The position numbers and the translations under genes were made by a program. The notes under the pieces are model-generated. The model was given only the letters and a program-made list of their open reading frames with translations, was not told the DNA's origin and made no database searches. 64,000 nucleotides of DNA from Cognatundibacterium curvum. Its GTDB lineage: Bacteria > Pseudomonadota > Gammaproteobacteria > Burkholderiales > Burkholderiaceae_D. Shown here piece after piece: positions 9,425-18,888 of this stretch (position 1 is the stretch's first letter; each line of letters begins with the position of its first letter). The stretch spans positions 248,001 through 312,000 of the forward strand of contig NZ_JACOGD010000004.1 in assembly GCF_014284235.1 (NCBI RefSeq), in the 5' to 3' direction.

Positions 9425-11281
9425 ATGCGTATTACCCCATTTCGCTGGATCGCAACCGGTTTCCGGTATCTTTGGAATGCCCTCGATACCGGTCGCCGTA
9501 TTATTCTGAATTTACTCTTGTTACTGATACTAATCAGTATCGTGATCGGCATGTTTTCCGGCGGCCCCAGAAAGCTGGAAGACAAAACTGCACTGATACT
9601 GGACTTTAAAGGTGCGCTGGTCGAACAACATACCGGCAACGCACGGGATGCCCTGCTGGCGGAAGCGCAGGGGGCAGGTGCAAAAAAATCGACACAGCTG
9701 CGTGACATACTAAGCGTGCTCGACAATGCAGCGAAAGATCCTAAAATCAGCAGCGCCGTACTGCTGCTGGATGATATGGGTGGCTCTGGTCTGGCCATGC
9801 TGCGTGAAGTCGGCGCTGCACTGGACCGGTTTAAAGCCAGCGGTAAAACCGTGATCGCCTGGGGCTCGCATTTCGATCAGCGCCAGTATTTCCTGGCTTC
9901 ACATGCGAATGAAATCTACCTGCATCCTATGGGGAATGTGATGATTACCGGCTTCGGTGGTTATCGCAATTACTACCGAGATGCGCTCGACAAAGTCGGC
10001 GTGACAGTGAATCTGCTCAAAGTTGGCACCTACAAGAGCTTTGCTGAACCGTATATCGCCAATGGCCCGTCACCAGCCGCCAGCGAAGCAGAAGCCTTCC
10101 TGTACAACGCCATGTGGAAGACCTATACCGACAACGTGGAGCAATCCCGTAAATTAGCGGCGGGCAGTATCAATGCCGGTATTGATCAGTTGCCGGAACT
10201 GATGAAAGCAGCCGGCGACGATGCAGCCAAGATGGCAATCAATATGAAGCTGGTCGATGGCCTGAAAACCCGCGACGAGCTGCGTGAGCACATGTACAAA
10301 TTTGCACCACGTGACGCGCACAACAAGAGCTTCCGTCAGATCGGCTTTGATGACTACCTCGCGCTGCAAAAACCTAAGCTGTTTGGTGATGCGGTCGGCG
10401 TGATCGTGGCTGAAGGTGAAATCAGTGAAGGCAAGGCGCCAGCTGGCTCTATCGGTGGTTTGTCCACATCCTCGCTGATCCGTAAAGCACGTGAAGATGA
10501 CTCCGTCAAAGCACTGGTACTGCGTGTGAACTCACCTGGCGGCAGTGCATTTGGCTCTGAGCTGATTCGCCGTGAACTGGAACTGACCCGTAAAGCCGGG
10601 AAGCCAGTCGTGATCTCTATGGGTAATGTGGCAGCATCAGGCGGCTACTGGATCTCTATGTCTTCTGACGAAGTCATCGCTGATGAAGCGACCATTACCG
10701 GTTCTATCGGCGTGTTCGCGATTTTACCGACTGCAGAAAAAGCGATCGACAAGTTAGGCGTACATACTGCGGGCACCACCACCACCTGGCTGGCTGAGCC
10801 TTACAATCCGCTGCGCCCGCTCAATCCTAAGTTTGCTGAGCTGGTACAAAGCAGTATCAATCATATTTACAGCGACTTTACCGGCAAGGCTGCTGCTGCA
10901 CGTAAAACCACGCCTGAGAAAATCGATGAAGTGGCACAAGGCCGGGTCTGGACTGGCACCCAGGCCAAAGAACGTGGCCTGATCGACCGTACCGGCAGCT
11001 ATAACGATGCGATACTGACTGCAGCCAAACGTGCCAAGCTAAGCGACTATCGCATCAGCTATGTGGAACCGGAAATGTCCCGCGTCGATAAGCTGTTTGA
11101 ATTGCTGGGAGCGCAGACTGCGAAAATCCTGCACGATCAGTTCAAAGTCGCGCTGGTACCAACTGGTATCGCACCGGCTGCTGCACAGCAGATCGCGAAT
11201 GATTTCAGTTGGCTCAATGAAGTCAACAAGGGGAGCAATGGGTACACCGCACTGACGCATTGTCTGTGCACAGCACCCTGA
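9425..11281 (+). CDS. sppA: signal peptide peptidase SppA, 67K type
   Basis: SppA is an inner-membrane serine protease that cleaves leftover signal peptides. The product is 618 residues, the same length as the E. coli enzyme, with one membrane segment at about 26-45 and two tandem protease-fold halves. The catalytic dyad is predicted as K204 (GTYKSFAEPY) and S405 (NVAASGGYW). A strong ribosome site AAGGAG precedes the ATG. The gene is 17 nt after the S1/P1 nuclease and ends before a strong bidirectional terminator. Confidence 0.95.
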   Translation: MRITPFRWIATGFRYLWNALDTGRRIILNLLLLLILISIVIGMFSGGPRKLEDKTALILDFKGALVEQHTGNARDALLAEAQGAGAKKSTQLRDILSVLDNAAKDPKISSAVLLLDDMGGSGLAMLREVGAALDRFKASGKTVIAWGSHFDQRQYFLASHANEIYLHPMGNVMITGFGGYRNYYRDALDKVGVTVNLLKVGTYKSFAEPYIANGPSPAASEAEAFLYNAMWKTYTDNVEQSRKLAAGSINAGIDQLPELMKAAGDDAAKMAINMKLVDGLKTRDELREHMYKFAPRDAHNKSFRQIGFDDYLALQKPKLFGDAVGVIVAEGEISEGKAPAGSIGGLSTSSLIRKAREDDSVKALVLRVNSPGGSAFGSELIRRELELTRKAGKPVVISMGNVAASGGYWISMSSDEVIADEATITGSIGVFAILPTAEKAIDKLGVHTAGTTTTWLAEPYNPLRPLNPKFAELVQSSINHIYSDFTGKAAAARKTTPEKIDEVAQGRVWTGTQAKERGLIDRTGSYNDAILTAAKRAKLSDYRISYVEPEMSRVDKLFELLGAQTAKILHDQFKVALVPTGIAPAAAQQIANDFSWLNEVNKGSNGYTALTHCLCTAP

Positions 11282-11312
11282 GTCAGAAATCCTGAAACTG
11301 AAATAGCTCAGC

Positions 11313-11349
11313 AAAAAAGCTGGCCTCTGCAAGGAGGCCAGCTTTTTTT
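11313..11349. terminator. bidirectional rho-independent terminator
   Basis: The stem is A6-GCTGGCCTC / GAGGCCAGC-T7 with a 6-nt loop. It lies between the convergent 3' ends of sppA and the ATP-grasp gene. Confidence 0.93.
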
Positions 11350-12562
11350 ATGTGGCGTTAAAACGCAGGCGATGCCGGATACGTAGTCGCAGTTTCGCCG
11401 CCACATGGCGCCAGTTACGCAAGGCAATGCGTGGCTCATGCCAGCGCAGGTAAGGCCAGTAACGTGGGTCCCATATCCAGCGCAGCAGACCCGCGAAATC
11501 ACCGCTATCCACAGCGCGGAATACATCTTGCGGAAATAAGGGAATCACCGCTTTATGCTGAGTATGTTGCGCAGACTGCCGCCACTCTTCGCTGACCTGG
11601 CCATCTGCCAGCATACGCTTAAGGGCCGCGACCACATCCACCCCGGCCAGGCGGCCCAGATCCAGCGTCAGCGTGGGACGGAAATTCTGTTCCAGCAAAT
11701 ACAAAGCACCGCTCCCCTCTTGCTGTATCAGGTCAAAGCCACATAGCCCATGAAAACCAGACAACGTCCCGCTACGTTGCACGATATCGTCCAGCCCCGG
11801 AAAGGACTGAAACTGTATCGCGGCGGACGGTCCCAGCTCGCCCCAGGTACGGCTGCGGTAATACGAAAACAGACTCAATAACTGACCATGACGGAATACG
11901 GCAGATGCGCTCAGCAAACGGCCAGTAATGAACTCCTGCGCAATCCAGGCATGACTCAGATCGATCTGCGCGCACTCCTCCATAGTGTGAATGATGCGCA
12001 CCGCCAGTCCCGCATAACCTTGCGCCTCTTTGAGTACCAGCGGAAAACCAAAGCGCTGCGCAGCCTGCTGCAAGTCCTGCATGGTATGACAAATCTGAAA
12101 TGCAGGGACCAGAATGTCTGCGGCCTGACAAGCTTGCAGAAACTGTATCTTAGAAGTAGCAAACCCCAGTTTATCCGGCGCAATGCAATGGCGCAGCACT
12201 TGCTGCACCCAGCCTTGTTGCTGACGTTTTTCCAGTGCATACAATAAGGGATCATCGCCTATCACGATCCAGTCTGCCTGATGCTGGGGCTGTGCCAGAT
12301 ACTGCTGCAATTGATCCAGCAACTGATCTATATCCCCGGCGACCGAAGTGCGGCGCGTGACATAGCGCGACAAGGCGGGGTAATTTGCTGGAGGCCCAAA
12401 TACGCTGACTTCGCAGCCAGCCTGATGCAACACAGCAGGCAGGCGCGACAAACCTTCCCAATAGGCGAAAGTCAGGATCAACACACGACAAACCGGCACT
12501 GTCGCACCCGCGCGCGCAGCGGGAGGCGTCTGCGTCTGAAGCTGAGTTTGGTACACGGGCAA
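11348..12562 (-). CDS. ATP-grasp domain protein
   Basis: The product is 404 residues. It has an N-terminal Rossmann-like domain (VLILTFAYWEGLSRLPAVL) and a carbamoyl-phosphate-synthase-like ATP-grasp fold. Recognisable parts are the lysine motif FPLVLKEAQGYAG and the C-terminal metal-binding motif YLLEQNFRPTLTLDLG, equivalent to the E..N.R of the family. ATP-grasp enzymes ligate a carboxylate to an amine or thiol through an acyl-phosphate. The substrate cannot be told from the sequence, and no biosynthetic neighbours help. The last 50 residues are Arg/Trp-rich and basic. It ends at the terminator shared with sppA. Confidence 0.85.
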   Translation of the reverse strand: MPVYQTQLQTQTPPAARAGATVPVCRVLILTFAYWEGLSRLPAVLHQAGCEVSVFGPPANYPALSRYVTRRTSVAGDIDQLLDQLQQYLAQPQHQADWIVIGDDPLLYALEKRQQQGWVQQVLRHCIAPDKLGFATSKIQFLQACQAADILVPAFQICHTMQDLQQAAQRFGFPLVLKEAQGYAGLAVRIIHTMEECAQIDLSHAWIAQEFITGRLLSASAVFRHGQLLSLFSYYRSRTWGELGPSAAIQFQSFPGLDDIVQRSGTLSGFHGLCGFDLIQQEGSGALYLLEQNFRPTLTLDLGRLAGVDVVAALKRMLADGQVSEEWRQSAQHTQHKAVIPLFPQDVFRAVDSGDFAGLLRWIWDPRYWPYLRWHEPRIALRNWRHVAAKLRLRIRHRLRFNAT

Positions 12563-12797
12563 ACCTTATTGAGGGAAATAATTTGCCTGCATACTAGAAC
12601 ATAATGCAACATTTCTCCAGAAAAAGAGAACTGGTATGCCACTCCATCTTCAGCACATTGCAACAGCAGGACAACAGCGCGCAGCTTGCGCGCTTTTGTC
12701 CTGCATATCCGACTAAAAAAGCCTGAAAAATGCTACCTGAGTCCTGACAGGTGCTCGGTCAGAGTCCAGCTGGTATTAGCAGCAGACACATGGTGTT

Positions 12798-12830
12798 ATG
12801 TGGCCTGCTAACACAGATAGCAGGCCACAT
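12798..12830. repeat. perfect 13-bp inverted repeat (hairpin) downstream of acyl-CoA dehydrogenase
   Basis: The arms ATGTGGCCTGCTA and TAGCAGGCCACAT are separated by 7 nt and pair without mismatch. The hairpin is 22 nt beyond the stop of the minus-strand acyl-CoA dehydrogenase gene. There is no T-run on either side, so it is not a standard terminator. It could stabilise the mRNA 3' end. Confidence 0.7.
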
Positions 12831-12851
12831 AGCGCGACAAGCTGCAAGGCA

Positions 12852-14084
12852 TCAGTGCGGACGGGCAGGCAGATACTTTTTCAATTCCATTTTGCCGATC
12901 TGATTGCGGTGCACTTCATCCGGGCCATCGGCCAGGCGTAAGGTTCTGGCCTGGGCATAGGCGTAGGCCAGACCAAAGTCATCGGACACCCCGCCACCGC
13001 CATGTACCTGTATCGCCCAGTCAATCACCTGGCAAGCCATAGTCGGTGCGGCCACTTTAATCATGGCGATTTCTTTGGCGGCAGCCTTGTTGCCTACGGT
13101 ATCCATCATCTGCGCCGCATTCAGCACCAGAAAGCGCGCCTGATCAATCAGGATGCGGGATTCAGCGATACGTTCCAGCGTCACGGTCTGCTCGGCCACC
13201 CGTTTGCCAAACGCGACCCGCGTGACCGCACGCTGACACATTTTTTCCAATGCGCGTTCTGCCAATCCGATCAGGCGCATGCAATGATGGATGCGGCCCG
13301 GCCCCAGCCTTCCCTGTGCGATTTCAAAACCACGTCCCTCACCCAACAGCATATTGGCAGCCGGTACGCGCACGTTCTCGAACAAGACTTCGCCATGACC
13401 ATGCGGCGCATCGTCATAACCAAACACCGGCAAGGCGCGCAATATGCGCACGCCCGGCGTATCACGTGGCACGATGATCATGGATTGCTGACGATGACGA
13501 TCGGCATTATCCGGATCACTCTTACCCATGAAAATAAACACCTGACAGCGCGGATCATTCGCGCCTGACGACCACCATTTGCGGCCATTGATGACATAGC
13601 TGTCACCGTCTTTGCGGATCGATGCTTCAATATTGGTCGCATCTGAGGAAGCAACTGCCGGCTCTGTCATGGCAAAGCAAGAACGTATCTCGCCGCGCAA
13701 TAAAGGCTGCAGCCATTGCGCCTGCTGTTCCGGCGTGCCATAGCGTGCCAGCACTTCCATATTGCCGGTATCCGGTGCCGAACAATTGAATACTTCGGGC
13801 GCCCAGACTACCCGCCCCATGATTTCACACAGCGGTGCATAGTCCAGATTCGTCAATCCTGCGCCATGACCTGACTCTGGCAAAAACAGATTCCACAAAC
13901 CTGCTTCACGCGCTTTTTCTTTGAGCGACTCCACCACACGGGTCGGTATCCAGGCATTACCTGCAGCCCGGTTGGCCGCCACTTCATCGAAGAAGGCTCG
14001 CTCATTCGGATAAATATGCGCGTCCATGAACGCGATCAGACGCTGTTGCAGATCCTGTACTTTCTGGCTGTATTGAAAATCCAT
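12852..14084 (-). CDS. acyl-CoA dehydrogenase family protein
   Basis: This is a flavin-dependent acyl-CoA dehydrogenase of about 410 residues, of the subgroup ending in the motif [18 protein letters not shown], as in ACAD10/11-like enzymes. FAD-binding motifs are visible ([16 protein letters not shown] and [19 protein letters not shown]). It oxidises an acyl-CoA at C2-C3 and passes electrons to ETF; etfBA lie about 9 kb away. The frame extends 24 residues upstream. The ATG at 14084 is preferred because GGAG sits just before it and the family begins near MDFQYSQ. It is read in the same direction as the phosphatase upstream, with a 103-bp gap. Confidence 0.93.
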   Translation of the reverse strand: MDFQYSQKVQDLQQRLIAFMDAHIYPNERAFFDEVAANRAAGNAWIPTRVVESLKEKAREAGLWNLFLPESGHGAGLTNLDYAPLCEIMGRVVWAPEVFNCSAPDTGNMEVLARYGTPEQQAQWLQPLLRGEIRSCFAMTEPAVASSDATNIEASIRKDGDSYVINGRKWWSSGANDPRCQVFIFMGKSDPDNADRHRQQSMIIVPRDTPGVRILRALPVFGYDDAPHGHGEVLFENVRVPAANMLLGEGRGFEIAQGRLGPGRIHHCMRLIGLAERALEKMCQRAVTRVAFGKRVAEQTVTLERIAESRILIDQARFLVLNAAQMMDTVGNKAAAKEIAMIKVAAPTMACQVIDWAIQVHGGGGVSDDFGLAYAYAQARTLRLADGPDEVHRNQIGKMELKKYLPARPH

Positions 14085-14187
14085 GCGGGCTCCGTTGATG
14101 TGTGGGGGGTAGACTAGTTCCTGAGCTTGATCCGAAATCCGAAATCGCGGATGCAAGTCAGTATTTGTTTGCTCTCAAAAATGCGTT

Positions 14188-14919
14188 TCAGACAAAGGTA
14201 ATCAGCTTAGACTGATTCAATACTTCTAAATGGGCATACTGGTTCAGACCGGTCAGAAAAGCGGAACCGGCGCCGGGGCCAGCTTCCGGCACCAGCAGAC
14301 GGGTCACACCGGTATTCACCAGTGACCAGTTAAACCCGGCGAAGCGCGCATCTTCAAAGCCCAGCAGATGCTGGCAAATCGCAGAAATGGTACCGCCTGA
14401 AGTGAAAATCACAATGTGCTTCGCACCATCCTGCAACGCCATTTGCGCCTGCAGACCCTGTACGCAACGCAGCTGGAACGCGCGCCAGGTTTCCGAGTAT
14501 TCGCTATCGTACTCACCTGAAATCCAGCGTGTGATGGCGGCCGCAAAAATCTGTTGAAAAGCATGCTTGCCGTCCGGGGTATCCATCAAAAAGCGTTTTA
14601 CCACACGCGGATCATCAAACTCCGGCGTGTGGCGTGCCAGCACTTCGTGGTGGTTATACTCGTTCAGACGTGCGTCTTGCTGCCAGTTACTGGCATCCAG
14701 TGCGGCCTCAGGCAAATCCAGCCAGCTGGACAGGCAAGCTGCTGCTGTTTGGTGATGGCGTTGCATCGCTCCGGTGACGACCCGCGCCACCGGCATATCG
14801 CGTTCTGCCCACCATCGCCCCAGATGACGTGCCTGCTCAGCACCCAAAGGCGACAATTGATCATAATTTTCACTGCCAAATGAAGCTTGTCCATGTCGCA
14901 CTAAAAAAATCTGTGCCAT
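14188..14919 (-). CDS. histidine phosphatase family protein
   Basis: The product is a 243-residue member of the histidine phosphatase (phosphoglycerate mutase-like) superfamily. The phospho-acceptor motif is LVRHGQASFG at the N-terminus, and the second histidine is probably that in HIVIFTSGGT. The substrate is not evident. A GAAGGGC ribosome site precedes the ATG. It is divergent from a LysR-family gene, with a 181-bp intergenic region carrying a near-perfect palindrome, so the LysR protein may control it together with the acyl-CoA dehydrogenase downstream. Confidence 0.9.
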   Translation of the reverse strand: MAQIFLVRHGQASFGSENYDQLSPLGAEQARHLGRWWAERDMPVARVVTGAMQRHHQTAAACLSSWLDLPEAALDASNWQQDARLNEYNHHEVLARHTPEFDDPRVVKRFLMDTPDGKHAFQQIFAAAITRWISGEYDSEYSETWRAFQLRCVQGLQAQMALQDGAKHIVIFTSGGTISAICQHLLGFEDARFAGFNWSLVNTGVTRLLVPEAGPGAGSAFLTGLNQYAHLEVLNQSKLITFV

Positions 14920-15068
14920 ATCTGCCCTTCAATGCTGAGTATAGAAATGCTGTCTGAAGTTCCTTGCTTGCAGCAGTGCCTGACTGGGAAGACGTCGACA
15001 AGCTGCAATGCGCTGCAACAAACTAAAAAGTATGTGCGCAGTGTAAGTCCAGCCCTATAATCAATCAA

Positions 15069-15086
15069 ATGAATACTAGTAATCAT
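15069..15086. promoter_or_regulatory. 18-bp near-palindrome in lysR/phosphatase divergent region
   Basis: ATGAATACTAGTAATCAT reads the same on both strands except at one symmetric pair of positions (16 of 18). It ends 14 nt before the LysR-family start codon. LysR proteins often bind dyads between divergent genes, so this is a candidate operator. Confidence 0.45.
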
Positions 15087-15100
15087 TATTTATAAATATT

Positions 15101-16036
15101 ATGCATTTATCCCGTGTTGATCTGAATTTGTTTGTCGTGTTTGTCGCGGTGTACACCGAAGGCAGCGTGACGCGCGCAGCGCAGCAACTGAACCTGACGC
15201 AGCCTGCCATCAGTCATGCACTCAAACGTTTACGCGATTTATTTCAGGACCCTTTGTTTATCCGGCAAGGACAAAGCATGGTGTCTACGCCAATGGCGCG
15301 TAACCTGATCGAGCCGGTCAGGCAGGCACTGCGCGGGCTGGAGCTGAGTATGCAGGAACATGCGCGCTTTGACCCGGCAACCGCCAGCAAGCAGTGTCAT
15401 CTTGCTTTGCGCGATGTGCTGGAATCCACTATCCTGCCGCCGCTGCTGCATCAACTGACGCAACAGGCGCCGCAGATACAGCTACAGGCTATCCAGGTCG
15501 AGCGGCGCGAACTGGTGGCTGAACTGGCGGCCGGCACGCTGGATCTGGCGATCGATATGCTGCTGCCGCTGTCGGGTGAAATCCGGCGTCAGCGCATTTT
15601 GCAGGATAAAACTGTGATACTGGTCAGGCAGGAACATCCTGCAATCCAAGCGCAGATCTCGCTGGAGCAATATTTGCATGCGGAGCACATACTGGCGAGC
15701 TCGAGAAGGCACGGACCGGGGCTGGAAGATGTGGAGCTGAGTCGCCTGGGATTGCAGCGCAAGATACGGCTGCGCTGCCAGCATTATTACGCCGCCTGCC
15801 GGGTCGTCAGTCAGACCGACTTGCTACTGACCATGCCGGAAGCCTATGCGCGTATTGCGAATGAACAGTTTGGCCATCAGATGCTGCACCTGCCGCTGGC
15901 CATGCCTACCTGGGATGTGTATCTGTACTGGCATCAGAATGTGGATCAGGATCCGGCCAATCTGTGGTTACGTGAGTTGGTGATCAATGCGGTGGCACCT
16001 GCCACCCTGGCGCCAACACCCGTGACGACAGACTGA
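15101..16036 (+). CDS. LysR family transcriptional regulator
   Basis: The product is 311 residues with an N-terminal winged helix-turn-helix (GSVTRAAQQLNLTQPAISHALKRLRDLF, about 22-49) and a substrate-binding domain of the periplasmic-protein fold. The N-terminus MHLSRVDLNLFVVF is typical of the NodD-like branch. The inducer is unknown. It is divergent from the histidine phosphatase and acyl-CoA dehydrogenase genes, which are its most likely targets. No strong Shine-Dalgarno is visible. The upstream DNA is very A+T-rich and includes the 18-bp palindrome. Confidence 0.93.
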   Translation: MHLSRVDLNLFVVFVAVYTEGSVTRAAQQLNLTQPAISHALKRLRDLFQDPLFIRQGQSMVSTPMARNLIEPVRQALRGLELSMQEHARFDPATASKQCHLALRDVLESTILPPLLHQLTQQAPQIQLQAIQVERRELVAELAAGTLDLAIDMLLPLSGEIRRQRILQDKTVILVRQEHPAIQAQISLEQYLHAEHILASSRRHGPGLEDVELSRLGLQRKIRLRCQHYYAACRVVSQTDLLLTMPEAYARIANEQFGHQMLHLPLAMPTWDVYLYWHQNVDQDPANLWLRELVINAVAPATLAPTPVTTD

Positions 16037-16133
16037 GGCTGACTGGCAGGCTATGAATGAGGTGCTGGCTCATGGGAAATGCGCGTGACAAGGGCTACCA
16101 TAGGACAACGGGCCAGCCAGTCAGGCTACTCTT

Positions 16134-16472
16134 TTACCTTTTAGTCTCTGCCTCATCCGGCAGCAGACAGGCATCAATAATCTGCAGATCATTGTCCTTG
16201 GCAAAACTCAGGACAAAGTGATAGGCCAGGGGCTCGATATCGCGAATCGCTTCATTCACCACCACAGAGCGCACACCATTGAGCAAAATCGGACGCACAT
16301 AGGGCGAATACTGCAAATGGGCATGCCTGCCCCCGTCGGGACTGAAACACGACATGGCACCGCATAAGCGCTCGGCCCAATCGCTGGGACGGAACTGTTT
16401 TCCACTGCTGGTCAGACCCAGGATGAAAAACTCGCGGACTGGCTGAGAAGGTGTTTTATTGGATTCGGCCAT
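16134..16472 (-). CDS. DUF3579 family protein
   Basis: The product is a 112-residue soluble protein. The core stretch FFILGLTSSGKQFRPSDWAE followed by RLCGAMSCF, and the later LSFAKDNDLQIIDAC, match my recollection of DUF3579, a small family found mainly in Betaproteobacteria. Its function is not known. It has no neighbours close enough on the same strand to suggest an operon. Confidence 0.78.
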   Translation of the reverse strand: MAESNKTPSQPVREFFILGLTSSGKQFRPSDWAERLCGAMSCFSPDGGRHAHLQYSPYVRPILLNGVRSVVVNEAIRDIEPLAYHFVLSFAKDNDLQIIDACLLPDEAETKR

Positions 16473-16857
16473 GTGCTCGGCTCGCTGTGAAGCAAAATTG
16501 AAAAAAGCAAAACATCATTATGTGACACTAAGCTTTCAAGATACTTCCATATTATATCTTATAGAAGACTTGGTTCGAAACCTGTGCATCAGATAAATCT
16601 GTGGAGGCAGGGCTCGAAGCCTGATTTCTGACGCAGCCCTCCCAAAAACACTTGCAAAATCAACAGGATAGCAGAATAAAATCACTCTTTTGGTGCATAT
16701 TACAGTTACAGCAGCTTCGTGCTTGCCGTTCCACTATAGGCGATTTCCTGCATGATAAAAACCCGGCATCCGCTGTTTTCTACATACCCATCCGCAGACT
16801 ATACAAATCAGCGGGCATAAAAAAACGCGATGCAGGCATCGCGTTTTTTGAGTTTTG
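16473..16857. other. gene-free region upstream of DUF3579
   Basis: No coding frame is supported. The A+T-rich left part probably holds the promoter of the DUF3579 gene. Two small hairpins, GGTTCGAAACC at 16572-16582 and GGCTCGAAGCC at 16611-16621, resemble tRNA T-arms, but no cloverleaf surrounds them. The terminator of the CobD/CbiB-like gene is at the right end. Confidence 0.6.
16820..16849 (-). terminator. rho-independent terminator of CobD/CbiB-like gene
   Basis: An A6-CGCGATGC arm pairs with GCATCGCG-T6, with two bases between the arms, so the real loop opens wider. It begins 9 nt beyond the stop codon of the minus-strand gene. Confidence 0.88.
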
Positions 16858-17808
16858 TCAGATCCAGACGGCAAATGATAACAAGGCCAGCAGCAGCATC
16901 CACAATAGTAAAGCTCGCCAAACCAGTCCCACTGCGCTCTGCAGCGCGCGCGGTGTAGCTTCCGTACCAGGCTGGCTTTCCAGATCCAGGCTATCGATAT
17001 CGACTGCACTTGCGTCAGCCTGTAAGATCATGGCTTTTTCTTCCGGCTCGCCAAGTCGCACGCCAAGCGCACCACCGCCAGCAGACAGAATAATGCCAAC
17101 CACTTCGTCCTTCCAGCGATCAGCATAATTACGCCAGGAATACACTGCATCTTCAAAATTACCGACCACCGCAAATGCAACCGCCGTCAAACGCGCCGGT
17201 ACCCAGTCTATCCAGTAAAACACTTTGGTCGCATACTGACCAAAGGCCTCATCCTGCATATGTTCAGGCTCGGTCCAGGCCCGCGCCAGGTACTCGGCAA
17301 CCCGATACATCACCGCGCAGGCGGGACCAACCGGCATCAGGAACCAAAAAAACACGCCAAATACATTCCTGTGCGTCGCCATCAGCGCGCGTTCTACTGT
17401 CAAACGCGAAATTTCCGAGACATCCATGTCGCTGGTATCCAGATGCGTCCACTCGGCCAGATAGCGCCGTGCAGCTTCATCGTCACCGGAACTGAGTGCC
17501 AGTTGAATAGAAGTAAAGTAATGGCTATAGCGTCTGAAACCCAGCGTCAGGTAGACAATCAGCACATTCCAGGCCAGCGCCGCAAACGGACTCAGGCGCA
17601 GACAAAGCCAGTAAATCAGCGCTGTAGGAACGGTCAACAAACCCACCACCAGCCACCAGCCAAGGCGACCGTGCTTGACGGTACCCGCATTAAAGGAAGC
17701 CTCGATTTTATTGGCCAGAATCTGAATCTGCGTGTAAATGGGATTATCCGCCCGCAAAGGCTTCAACTGCTCAATGAGTAAAGCTAACAATATCGAGATA
17801 AATGTCAT
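16858..17808 (-). CDS. CobD/CbiB-like (AmpE-related) membrane protein
   Basis: The product is a 316-residue inner-membrane protein with about four hydrophobic segments: N-terminal, about 50-90, about 145-175, and the last 25 residues. The start MTFISILLALLIEQLKPL, the region ending TVERALMATHRNVFGVFFWF and the YWIDWVPARLTA segment match CobD/CbiB-family proteins annotated in Burkholderiales. No other cobalamin genes are nearby, and the usual cobalamin synthase neighbours are absent. A role in B12 synthesis is therefore doubtful, and a role like AmpE is equally possible. Confidence 0.78.
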   Translation of the reverse strand: MTFISILLALLIEQLKPLRADNPIYTQIQILANKIEASFNAGTVKHGRLGWWLVVGLLTVPTALIYWLCLRLSPFAALAWNVLIVYLTLGFRRYSHYFTSIQLALSSGDDEAARRYLAEWTHLDTSDMDVSEISRLTVERALMATHRNVFGVFFWFLMPVGPACAVMYRVAEYLARAWTEPEHMQDEAFGQYATKVFYWIDWVPARLTAVAFAVVGNFEDAVYSWRNYADRWKDEVVGIILSAGGGALGVRLGEPEEKAMILQADASAVDIDSLDLESQPGTEATPRALQSAVGLVWRALLLWMLLLALLSFAVWI

Positions 17809-18056
17809 AGTGGGCTGATCCGTACTGGCTGCACCAGATGCCTGCGCATAGTTTGCAAATGCGGCAAGTGTAAACCGATTTGATGGGATTATGAAGCTTT
17901 GCGTTGATTACTTTTGATAATCATGAGCAAGACTAAATCTGCTCTGCTGCGTGCGGACCACAGCGAGCTCAATTTGCCTGCGCTGGTCACTTCATTTCAT
18001 TGCATTAAGCTGACTGCCCGGCACTGAGCACAGCTTGTTATTCAACAATAGAAAAA

Positions 18057-18800
18057 TCAGGCGCGCAAAAAGTGGTACAAATTGCGCAGCATGCCAGCGG
18101 TGGCACCCCAGATGAAGTGCTGCTCATAGGGCATGGCATAAAAATGTCTTTCCCTGCCGTCTGGCATGGCCACTAAGCGCCGCTCATGGTGTTTGCCATC
18201 CATCAGAAAAGCCAGCGGCACTTCAAACACAGATGCCACTTCGCCTTCGTCGTAACGTATCTCAAACGGTGGTTCGATGATCGCAACTACTGGCGTGACC
18301 AGATAACCAGTGCCGGTCCTATATTCGGGCAGTACGCCCAGCACTTCGATCTGCTGGCGCGACAAACCGACTTCCTCTTCGGTTTCACGCAATGCGGTAT
18401 CAATCAGTGAGGCATCACTCTCTTCAAAACGACCACCAGGAAAGCTGATTTGTCCCGCATGATGCTGTAAATTAGCCGCGCGCTGCGTCAGCAATAAGCT
18501 GGGCTGAGCTCGGTTCACGACCGGTATCAGCACCGAGGCCGGACGAAATGCGGCACCGCTATGCATAGACTGTTCATCAACATTGATTTCAGGCTGCCAA
18601 TCCAGCGTCTGGCGGAAGCGCTGACGCAAGCCAGCGACCGTCATGCGTTCAGCCGCTGGCATGCCTTGATCATCAATCGCAGTGACGGGAAATAATTGCG
18701 GGTTGTTCAGTGTTCGGCTCACTACAGGCTTTCCGGAAAAAACTTTACAAAATACGAAGGTCTGACTGCCCTTGCCTGCTGACCATTGACGGTTGATCAT
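18057..18800 (-). CDS. NUDIX hydrolase, probable CoA pyrophosphatase
   Basis: The product is 247 residues from the chosen ATG. The CoA-pyrophosphatase signature LLLTQRAANLQHHAGQISFP runs into the Nudix box GGRFEESDASLIDTALRETEEEVGL. Such enzymes hydrolyse CoA or its derivatives to phosphopantetheine and 3',5'-ADP. The frame runs back to 18998 through the 3' end of rplS and through its terminator, so the long version is not credible. ATG 18800 or an internal ATG at 18662 is likelier, because family similarity begins around TVAGLRQRF. The gene is directly behind rplS but separated from it by the terminator at 18838-18870. Confidence 0.9.
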   Translation of the reverse strand: MINRQWSAGKGSQTFVFCKVFSGKPVVSRTLNNPQLFPVTAIDDQGMPAAERMTVAGLRQRFRQTLDWQPEINVDEQSMHSGAAFRPASVLIPVVNRAQPSLLLTQRAANLQHHAGQISFPGGRFEESDASLIDTALRETEEEVGLSRQQIEVLGVLPEYRTGTGYLVTPVVAIIEPPFEIRYDEGEVASVFEVPLAFLMDGKHHERRLVAMPDGRERHFYAMPYEQHFIWGATAGMLRNLYHFLRA

Positions 18801-18837
18801 CGGCAGACCGGAGCGACTTGTAAAAAAACGCAGTGAT

Positions 18838-18870
18838 AAAAAAAGGGACGCCTGAGGCATCCCTTTTTTA
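18838..18870 (-). terminator. rho-independent terminator after rplS
   Basis: The arms A7-GGGACGCC and GGCATCCC-T6 have a 3-nt loop; the one mismatch becomes a U-G pair in RNA. It lies 19 nt beyond the rplS stop and ends the ribosomal operon. Confidence 0.85.
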
Positions 18871-18888
18871 TACAGGCAGAAACAGATA

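Noticed and set aside
16572..16621. tRNA T-arm-like hairpins GGTTCGAAACC and GGCTCGAAGCC
   Set aside because: No acceptor, D or anticodon arms can be placed around either of them.
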